DNA of 12,057 bases from assembly GCA_030620065.1 (NCBI GenBank), contig JAUXFJ010000023.1, forward strand, positions 1-12,057, in the 5' to 3' direction. This DNA is from Anaerolineaceae bacterium. Its GTDB lineage: Bacteria; Chloroflexota; Anaerolineae; Anaerolineales; Anaerolineaceae. The translations under genes and the position numbers were made by a program. The notes under the pieces were generated by a model. It searched no databases and had not been told where the DNA came from. It saw nothing but the letters and a program-made list of their open reading frames with translations. Of the stretch, positions 7,009 through 12,057 are shown one piece after another; position 1 is the first letter of the stretch, and each line of letters starts with the position of its first letter.

Positions 7009-8007
7009 TTAATCTGACGTAAAGGTATCAATCAGTAATTTGACATTGCCACCGACAGGATACAGTATAGGGCAGGTACAGCCATGATCGATATATTGTT
7101 GCACTTTCTTGCGCGCTTCCTCTGGTGTTCCACTGGCAGTAATCCGATGGATCAGGTCTTCAGGAACAAGGTGTTTAGCTTGCTGGATTTGTTCATGCGT
7201 CGCTGGCCAACCTAGGATTGCTTGAATTTTATCAACAACATCTTTTGATACCCCGGATGCTTTTGCTATATGCGGTTGTTGAGCCAAGTACTGGGTTAAT
7301 AATTCGCGCGTCGTGTCAACTGCTTTCTCATGATCTTCGTCAACCGAGCAAACAACCAATTGTGGACGATCAAAATCCTCAAGCTTTCGACCAGCTTGTT
7401 TTAAGCCTGTATAAATATGCTCCAAAGCGTTATCATTATATTCAATAGGAACACAGTAATTCAATACAACGCCATCCGCGATACGCCCAGTCATTTCGAG
7501 CATCTTATCACCCGTTGCACCAATGTAAATTGGTACGTTCCGAGGTTCTTTGCGACCGAGGACAACATCCAACTCAATCCCATTTACATGGATAGACTCT
7601 CCGTCAAATGATACACGTTCCATGTTCAAGAGCCGGCGCATGACCGTAATCGTTTCTTCCATTGCAGTCAATGGTTTCTTACGGTTAATACCCACATTTC
7701 TGGCTAACGGGTCCCACCATGCACCAATCCCACAAATGATGCGATTTGGAGCAAGATCATCCAGCGTTAAGAATGTGGAGGCGAGCAATCCAATATTACG
7801 AGTCCAGTTATTGATCACACCAGACCCTATCATTATCCGCTCCGTCACAGCAGCATAAGCTGCCATCGGGACGATAGCATCGCGGACCAATCGGCTTTCG
7901 GCTTGCCAGACAGCCTCAAAGCCTTTTTCTTCTGCATAACGGGCATACTCCAAACCATCACGCAGATCGTGGGCATCTTGAAGATAAAGCGCTACTCTTT
8001 TTAACAT
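7009..8007 (-). CDS. LLM-class (luciferase-like, Mer-like) F420-dependent oxidoreductase
   Basis: A 332-residue TIM-barrel protein of the luciferase-like family. Hallmarks are [19 protein letters not shown] (residues 20-38) after the first strand, [33 protein letters not shown] (81-100) and [26 protein letters not shown] (155-180). The TRN/TLDDL/GIG wording is closest to methylenetetrahydromethanopterin reductase and related F420 enzymes, not to FMN monooxygenases. With cofC, cofD, cofE and npdG beside it, F420H2 is the expected cofactor, used to reduce (or, as F420, to oxidise) an unknown organic substrate by hydride transfer. The ATG at 8007 has GAGG five bases upstream. It lies 46 bases after cofC and two bases before the thioesterase. 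LLM enzymes are very diverse, so exact function is not assignable. The C-terminal segment [14 protein letters not shown] is intact, so the gene is complete. Confidence 0.93.
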   Translation of the reverse strand: MLKRVALYLQDAHDLRDGLEYARYAEEKGFEAVWQAESRLVRDAIVPMAAYAAVTERIMIGSGVINNWTRNIGLLASTFLTLDDLAPNRIICGIGAWWDPLARNVGINRKKPLTAMEETITVMRRLLNMERVSFDGESIHVNGIELDVVLGRKEPRNVPIYIGATGDKMLEMTGRIADGVVLNYCVPIEYNDNALEHIYTGLKQAGRKLEDFDRPQLVVCSVDEDHEKAVDTTRELLTQYLAQQPHIAKASGVSKDVVDKIQAILGWPATHEQIQQAKHLVPEDLIHRITASGTPEEARKKVQQYIDHGCTCPILYPVGGNVKLLIDTFTSD

Positions 8008-8053
8008 GTGAACCTCTTTCGTTTTGCCTGATGAATAAGAAATTAAACAAACC

Positions 8054-8671
8054 CTAACCTTGTAAAACTGGAACTTGATAATTTAGTTTTAAATAATCAA
8101 GATCCTCCGGAAGGTCTAGATCAAGTGCGATGTTTTCGTTTATCAATATCTCTAAATCTGCACCAGCACTTTTAATTAAGCGGCAATGTGTATTAAATGA
8201 GTCTGAACCAAAAGAAAATGTGATCAAATCTGCGGGACTGATCAACAATGCATTTGTCCCTTCCATGCGCCGATCAGGAACAATGACTGCAAATGGAGGA
8301 GAGAGTGCTTTTTCAATGATCTGGCTGATGTCATTTGGTGTCAACAGTGGTAAATCCGCCGGAACGATCAAAACACCTTCTGGACTATACATTTGTGTAA
8401 AAACCGATGCCCTGCGTAGAGCCTCGTTTAATTCAGGTGAACCATTTTCCTGGACGGTGCGTATACCAAGTTCACGGGTATACGCTAAAACATCCGAATC
8501 CCGACTAACAACAAGAATATCCGAGATTTGTTCAACTTGGGTCAGTACTTTGAGTGTATGCCTGTAAAGCTTTTCATTCAATGATAATCGTTCATCTTCA
8601 GTCAGGACTTCCGCTAAACGGGACTTGCCAAAACAGAGCGGTTTTACCGGGACAATCGCCCACAGACTCAT
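8054..8671 (-). CDS. cofC: 2-phospho-L-lactate (or phosphoenolpyruvate) guanylyltransferase, F420 biosynthesis
   Basis: CofC (FbiD in mycobacteria) joins GTP to 2-phospholactate or phosphoenolpyruvate (3-phosphoglycerate in some bacteria), making the activated side chain for CofD and releasing PPi. The 205-residue length is normal. The N-terminal [15 protein letters not shown] (6-20) is the nucleotide-binding signature, with Lys10 and the GKSRL segment. [13 protein letters not shown] (99-111) provides the metal-binding Asp in the MobA-like nucleotidyltransferase fold. The second half holds [19 protein letters not shown], the expected substrate-side region. The ATG at 8671 lies 15 bases after the cofD stop; AGGAGG overlaps that stop codon, 11 bases upstream of the start. 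Which three-carbon acid it prefers cannot be read from the sequence by eye. Confidence 0.96.
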   Translation of the reverse strand: MSLWAIVPVKPLCFGKSRLAEVLTEDERLSLNEKLYRHTLKVLTQVEQISDILVVSRDSDVLAYTRELGIRTVQENGSPELNEALRRASVFTQMYSPEGVLIVPADLPLLTPNDISQIIEKALSPPFAVIVPDRRMEGTNALLISPADLITFSFGSDSFNTHCRLIKSAGADLEILINENIALDLDLPEDLDYLKLNYQVPVLQG

Positions 8672-8682
8672 TGAAGTGAGTT

Positions 8683-8688
8683 CCTCCT
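8683..8688 (-). promoter_or_regulatory. Ribosome binding site of cofC overlapping the cofD stop codon
   Basis: AGGAGG overlaps the cofD TAG stop (8687-8689) and precedes the cofC ATG by 11 bases, slightly long. The arrangement lets ribosomes finishing cofD reload on cofC, keeping the two successive enzymes in balance. Confidence 0.6.
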
Positions 8689-9640
8689 AAATAATGGTTT
8701 TACTTAGTCCTAAAATCTCAATTGCCAAGCGACTTCTTTCGCCAAAATTTTGCATTATCGTATTTGTTACAAAAGGAATTATACGCCATTGAGCGATATT
8801 TTCAAATTCATTCTTATCAATTTCATCAAAAACAAAACCTGACAGAATATCTTTATAATGTTCGGCTACCGCTGTTGCACTGGGAGTTATCCCTAATTCT
8901 GAATACATTTTAACTACTGGCCCCTTAATCGCTTTTCCACCTACAATTGGAGAGACAGCAATGACAGGTTTTTTTGTTACCGCTGCTTTAATCCCCTCAA
9001 TCGCCAGAATGGGGTCAATACTAACCCAGGGATTTGAAGGGCAGATAATAATGATATCAGCTTCTTCGATCTTTACGATAATGCCTGGAGCTGGTTTAGC
9101 TTTATCCACTCCTGAGAAATAAAATTCCTTTACGCAGGGTTGGCATTTCTGATGTACAAAATATTCTTGAAAAGATAAGTCTTGACCGTCCTGGGTTCGA
9201 ATGATTGTTCGGACAGGTTCATCGCTCATAGGCAGCACTGTCTGATCGACCTTCCATTCAGCACAAAATCTTCTTGTTATCTCAGATAAGCGCCTGCCTT
9301 CGCTCAACAACCTTGTGCGCTCAAGATGGGTGGAAAGATCGCGGTCACCCAATCGAAACCATCTTGGGGCGTTTAGATCTTCTAAGGCTTCAAACACACG
9401 CCAGCTTTCATTTCGCAACCCCCATCCTGTCTCCGGATTTGCCAGACCGGCCAATGTATAACAAACTGTATCAACATCCGGACTGATATATAATCCGAAA
9501 TGTTCAAAATCATCTCCCGTGTTTACGATTACCGTTAAATTGCCCGGGGTTAAGTTCTGAGCCAGTCCGTGTGCTAACTTAGCTCCCCCCACACCACCGG
9601 CCAAAGCTACAACTTTTAGGTTTGCAAGATCTTTATCCAT
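8687..9640 (-). CDS. cofD: 2-phospho-L-lactate transferase (F420-0 or dehydro-F420-0 synthase)
   Basis: CofD (FbiA) transfers the phospholactyl or phosphoenolpyruvyl group from the CofC product to 7,8-didemethyl-8-hydroxy-5-deazariboflavin, releasing GMP. From the ATG at 9640 the protein has 317 residues, typical for the family. It opens with VVALAGGVGGAKLAHGLAQ, the GTP-product loop. It continues with VNTGDDFEHFGLYISPDVDT, which matches the conserved GDD substrate region, and LAGLANPETGWGLRNESW. Later come RLGDRDLSTHLERT, PMSDEPVRTIIRT, CPSNPWVSIDPIL and VSPIVGGKAIKGP, all family hallmarks. A longer start at 9664 exists but has no ribosome site; AGGTAAG lies just before 9640, and family members start close to the first beta strand. 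It follows cofE after a 95-base gap, the largest in the window and the best place for an internal promoter. Confidence 0.96.
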   Translation of the reverse strand: MDKDLANLKVVALAGGVGGAKLAHGLAQNLTPGNLTVIVNTGDDFEHFGLYISPDVDTVCYTLAGLANPETGWGLRNESWRVFEALEDLNAPRWFRLGDRDLSTHLERTRLLSEGRRLSEITRRFCAEWKVDQTVLPMSDEPVRTIIRTQDGQDLSFQEYFVHQKCQPCVKEFYFSGVDKAKPAPGIIVKIEEADIIIICPSNPWVSIDPILAIEGIKAAVTKKPVIAVSPIVGGKAIKGPVVKMYSELGITPSATAVAEHYKDILSGFVFDEIDKNEFENIAQWRIIPFVTNTIMQNFGERSRLAIEILGLSKTII

Positions 9641-9644
9641 TATT

Positions 9645-9651
9645 CTTACCT
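9645..9651 (-). promoter_or_regulatory. Likely ribosome binding site choosing the shorter cofD start
   Basis: AGGTAAG precedes the ATG at 9640 (AGG core eight bases away). No comparable purine run lies before the in-frame ATG at 9664. The match is imperfect, so the start is probable rather than certain. Confidence 0.4.
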
Positions 9652-9667
9652 GTAACATATTCATGCA

Positions 9668-9682
9668 CTGACTGCCAGCCAG
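9668..9682. promoter_or_regulatory. Near-perfect 15-base palindrome upstream of cofD, possible operator
   Basis: On the minus strand CTGGCTG-G-CAGTCAG is a dyad with six of seven arm pairs matching (the seventh would be G-U in RNA). One base before it on that strand lies TTGACA (rc at 9684-9689), a perfect -35 hexamer match. No good -10 box follows at the usual 16-18 bases (the sequence there is GCATGA/CATGAA), so promoter status is weak. It sits in the only sizeable gap of the operon (9641-9735). It could be a repressor site, a weak internal promoter or chance. Confidence 0.25.
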
Positions 9683-9735
9683 GTGTCAATTTTTTCAAGC
9701 ACAACAAACGTCAATACTACTAAATACCGAAAGAT

Positions 9736-10512
9736 TTATCTAAATAGATCCAGTTCTTTAGACCGCACGAGTTCACCAGCAGAACCCTCTCTAAGTTTAT
9801 AAGGAAAACCGCGCACATGGATAACTGGCGTAGCTTCATCAGCCTGACCCATCATCAGAGAAGCGCCTGCTGCCAATTCGTCCACAGCTGCGACACGGGT
9901 CACCCGTAATTTGTAATCATACATATCCGGTTTTCCATGCAAATCCACCAAACCAGGCAAACCGGACAAACCAATTGCCATACCTATTACGCCAAGGCGC
10001 CAGGCCCGACCGTGAGAATCAATGATCATCACGCCTATGCGAACACGATAGTATTTTTCCAGCCCCTTGCGGATGTATTCTGCCGATTTATCAGCGTCTT
10101 CAGGCAATAGGAGTACCCAATCTTTGGGCTCCCCCCACGTGCCCATCACATTTGAATGATCAATACCCGCGTTAGCACATACAAAACCGGATTTATGTTC
10201 CACAATGATCGTCCCTGGCCTGGTTCTGAGCACTTCATTGCTTTCCTGCAAGATCAACTCAATCAATTCAGGTCGTTTCTCTACTTCCTTCCCAATTTGT
10301 ATAGCTCGTGCCGAAGGGTTAACAGTAGTTAGGTTGATCAACCTGCCTTCTGACTTTGAAACGATCTTTTGAGCAAGGACAACTATATCCCCATCTTTAA
10401 GCGATAGATCATTTCCTACAAGCGCGTCTATTATTAACTTAACAAGATCATCCCCCTGCTGAACATGCTTTATACCTCTTAATTGGGTCAGGACGAGAGG
10501 CATTCTGATCAC
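9736..10512 (-). CDS. cofE: Coenzyme F420-0:L-glutamate ligase
   Basis: CofE adds glutamate residues to F420-0 using GTP and a divalent metal, giving F420-n. The 258-residue protein is the stand-alone form; actinobacterial FbiB carries an extra C-terminal nitroreductase-like domain that is absent here. Motifs: LRGIKHVQQGDDL (11-23), LKDGDIVVLAQKIVSKSEGR (37-56), CANAGIDHSN (111-120; GTP/metal site), IIDSHGRAWRLGVIGMAIG (163-181; usually DTFGRPWR, so SHGRAWR is a mild variant) and the C-terminal VRGFPY. GTG at 10512 gives a 4-base overlap with npdG (GTGA). An in-frame ATG at 10503 is an alternative; the GAGG at 10516-10519 is rather close to the first and rather far from the second, so the start is uncertain by three codons. 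The overlap suggests coupled translation with npdG. Confidence 0.95.
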   Translation of the reverse strand: MIRMPLVLTQLRGIKHVQQGDDLVKLIIDALVGNDLSLKDGDIVVLAQKIVSKSEGRLINLTTVNPSARAIQIGKEVEKRPELIELILQESNEVLRTRPGTIIVEHKSGFVCANAGIDHSNVMGTWGEPKDWVLLLPEDADKSAEYIRKGLEKYYRVRIGVMIIDSHGRAWRLGVIGMAIGLSGLPGLVDLHGKPDMYDYKLRVTRVAAVDELAAGASLMMGQADEATPVIHVRGFPYKLREGSAGELVRSKELDLFR

Positions 10513-11189
10513 TTCCCTCTTGTTATTCCCGTAATTCGGACACCTGCAGAAGAGACCTTGTGTTGAATATTCAGACCGATCAATATTGAAGTCATACCCT
10601 CAATAACAACTGAATTTTCAATAGGGCCAGCATCCCATCCAATTAGTCCAGCATCAGTGACAAGGCCCAGGACGATTTGACGAGCTTCTTTCCCCTTCCC
10701 GCAAACCAATACATCGCATTCGATTTCATCCTGGCTCAACAGTTTTTCATGTGAGATATTTTGAAACGCTGCAACCACACGGGCTTCCTTGCCTAATATT
10801 GCCTGTGCTTCCTGGGCAGCGCTACCTTCTAGCGGCATGGAGACTCTGGTCACCTTCGGGGGCTTTAATGGTACTGTGACATCTATGACGATCTTGTCCA
10901 ACAAGTATGGTTTTAACGCCTCGAGTGTTTGCCTATGCGCTGAATAGGGCACAGTTACAACCGCGATATCGCATGCTTTAACGGCATCTGCGTTGTTCAT
11001 GCCACGCAGATCGAACGGTTCAACAAGCATTTCGTCCAAGAGTTGAACAGCAGCTTGAGCTTTCTCAAAACTGCGTGAGCCAATTATCACATGGTGTCCT
11101 GCTTTCGCCCAGCGATAGGCCAAACCCTTGCCTTCTTTACCGGTACCGCCTATGATCGCTATTGTATAGATTGATGCTTTATCTGTCAT
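10509..11189 (-). CDS. npdG: NADPH:coenzyme F420 oxidoreductase (Fno/NpdG)
   Basis: Transfers hydride between NADP(H) and F420, linking the F420 pool to central metabolism. From the ATG at 11189 there are 226 residues, normal for the family. The N-terminal Rossmann loop is IAIIGGTGKEGKGLAYRWAK (10-29), followed by HHVIIGSRS (32-40), whose Ser-Arg favours NADP over NAD. Then come TVPYSAHRQTLEAL, IDVTVPLKPPK and AAFQNISHEKLL, the region that packs against F420, and a C-terminal helical part ending VRITGI. A TTG 21 bases upstream (11210) would extend the protein into the ssnA-like 3' end; GAGAAG in the 10-base gap before the ATG favours the shorter form. It opens the F420 block, directly after the ssnA-like gene. 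Confidence 0.95.
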   Translation of the reverse strand: MTDKASIYTIAIIGGTGKEGKGLAYRWAKAGHHVIIGSRSFEKAQAAVQLLDEMLVEPFDLRGMNNADAVKACDIAVVTVPYSAHRQTLEALKPYLLDKIVIDVTVPLKPPKVTRVSMPLEGSAAQEAQAILGKEARVVAAFQNISHEKLLSQDEIECDVLVCGKGKEARQIVLGLVTDAGLIGWDAGPIENSVVIEGMTSILIGLNIQHKVSSAGVRITGITRGK

Positions 11190-11199
11190 GTAGCTTCTC

Positions 11200-12057
11200 T
11201 CATTCAACAAGCTGCCAAGTACTTTCAGCTAATTCAATTGCATGCTTTGTGATTTCTTCTTCATCTAATGTTAGCAATTTTCTATTATGCATGAGCACTT
11301 TTCCAGCTACGATCGTTGTCGTGATCATGCTTTCATGGAAACCAAACAAAATGTGCCAAGGAAGATTTCCCTCAGTTAGTGGTGTAAAGGGAAGATAGTC
11401 AACAAAAATAAGGTCAGCTGCTGCATCCGTTTTTATCTCGCCCACTCTCAAGCCATTGAATATACGTGTGGTCAGGTCAGCATTATTGTTTACTGCGATC
11501 TTCACGATATCATAGCCTCCCATGCGCCTTGGATCCAGATTCCACAGTTTGTGGACCAGGTATGCAGCCTTCCACTCCACCCACATCGCGTTTGAAAAAC
11601 CGTCATTGCCCAATCCCACTTTTACCCCATTTGATAGCATTTTTTCAATAGGTGCCACGCCAACCGCATTATTCATGTTCGAACGCGGTTGATGTGTCAG
11701 CCAGGTGCCTGTCTCAGCTAATAATGCAATCTCTTGATCGTCCAGGTGAACACCGTGTGCAACGATGCTATCTTGCCCCAGGATACCGTGATCCGCTAAA
11801 CGCTTAATCACCCGCCACCCTGATTTTTCAAGACTATCATCTTCGTCGCTTTGTGCTTCGGCTCCATGAATATGAAACCCAATTTCTGGCGGGCAGGCTT
11901 GCTTGCACAAATCAAGCGTAGCTGCAGAAAGGGTCAAACTGGCATGGAGACCAAAATGTGCTTTGATCAATCCGGACGGCAAGTCATCAGCCAAAACCCG
12001 CTTTATGAAACGCTGGTTTTCTGCAATACCGGCCTGAGCACGTGCCCCACCATCTCG
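11200..12057 (-). CDS. ssnA: SsnA-like amidohydrolase, 5' end cut by window edge
   Basis: The reading frame is open to base 12057, giving 285 visible residues of a protein that is about 440 aa in relatives, so roughly 150 N-terminal residues (including the first HxH metal motif) are missing. The TTG at 11994 is internal, not a start. Numbering from the window edge, FHIHGAEA (61-68), VAHGVHL (99-105), HQPRSNMNNAVG (122-133) and GLGNDGF (148-154) place the metal and active-site residues of the chlorohydrolase/deaminase branch of amidohydrolases: H62, H64, E67, H101 and D152. The RSNMNN sequence also occurs in E. coli SsnA, as do the following layout and the C-terminal ADL-x(8)-PL pattern. SsnA is known from gene sets of selenium-dependent molybdenum hydroxylases; its substrate is not established. 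It probably hydrolyses or deaminates a heterocycle before or after hydroxylation. Stop TGA at 11200-11202, with npdG ten bases on. Confidence 0.9.
   Translation of the reverse strand, partial: RDGGARAQAGIAENQRFIKRVLADDLPSGLIKAHFGLHASLTLSAATLDLCKQACPPEIGFHIHGAEAQSDEDDSLEKSGWRVIKRLADHGILGQDSIVAHGVHLDDQEIALLAETGTWLTHQPRSNMNNAVGVAPIEKMLSNGVKVGLGNDGFSNAMWVEWKAAYLVHKLWNLDPRRMGGYDIVKIAVNNNADLTTRIFNGLRVGEIKTDAAADLIFVDYLPFTPLTEGNLPWHILFGFHESMITTTIVAGKVLMHNRKLLTLDEEEITKHAIELAESTWQLVE

Noticed and set aside
8008..8053. Terminator between cofC and the LLM gene
   Set aside because: The 46-base gap is A/T rich but has no GC-rich stem followed by a T run; it only holds the LLM ribosome site.
8130..8567. 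145-codon open frame on the plus strand
   Set aside because: Lies entirely opposite cofC, has no ribosome site and its translation shows no family motif; a shadow of the real gene.
11200..11994. Complete 264-residue amidohydrolase starting at TTG 11994
   Set aside because: The frame continues open to the window edge and relatives have about 150 more N-terminal residues, including the first metal motif; the TTG is an internal leucine codon.

Overview
The window is one uninterrupted minus-strand gene array of eleven genes, with the first and last genes cut by the window edges. Gaps between genes run from 4-base overlaps to 95 bases, so it reads as one long operon or two, transcribed from base 12057 towards base 1. 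There is no tRNA, rRNA, insertion sequence, CRISPR array or gene-free stretch over 100 bases. Base composition is in the mid-40s % G+C by eye. Clear Shine-Dalgarno sites, a bacterial CBS-type family II pyrophosphatase and unfused bacterial-style F420 genes point to a bacterium. The stand-alone CofE (not joined to a nitroreductase domain as in actinobacterial FbiB) and moderate G+C argue against Actinobacteria. An F420-making Chloroflexota or similar environmental lineage is my best guess, not a demonstrated assignment.

Layout in transcription order: (1) 3' part of an SsnA-like amidohydrolase; (2) a coenzyme F420 block: NADPH:F420 oxidoreductase (npdG), cofE, cofD, cofC and an F420-dependent luciferase-like (LLM) oxidoreductase; (3) a PaaI-type hotdog thioesterase coupled by a 4-base overlap to (4) a molybdenum hydroxylase pair, a YgfM-like small FAD-type subunit and an XdhD-like fusion of a 2Fe-2S domain with a molybdopterin domain; (5) a family II pyrophosphatase with an inserted CBS pair; (6) XdhC, the molybdenum-cofactor chaperone; (7) the start of a second, canonical FAD-binding hydroxylase subunit that leaves the window at base 1.

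SsnA, YgfM and XdhD homologues together match the E. coli ssnA/ygfM/xdhD set, linked in the literature to selenium-dependent molybdenum hydroxylases. Here that set flanks and is woven into genes that build and use cofactor F420. CofD, CofC and CofE build the phospholactyl (or related) and glutamyl tail of F420, NpdG exchanges electrons between F420H2 and NADP(H), and the LLM enzyme uses F420 on an unknown substrate. The pyrophosphatase could remove PPi released by CofC and by molybdopterin-nucleotide synthesis. XdhC would load the hydroxylase with mature cofactor. The notable feature is this combination: a predicted F420-linked molybdenum hydroxylase operon. FbiC/CofG/CofH (deazaflavin core) and the selenium genes (selD, yqeB, yqeC) are not in the window.
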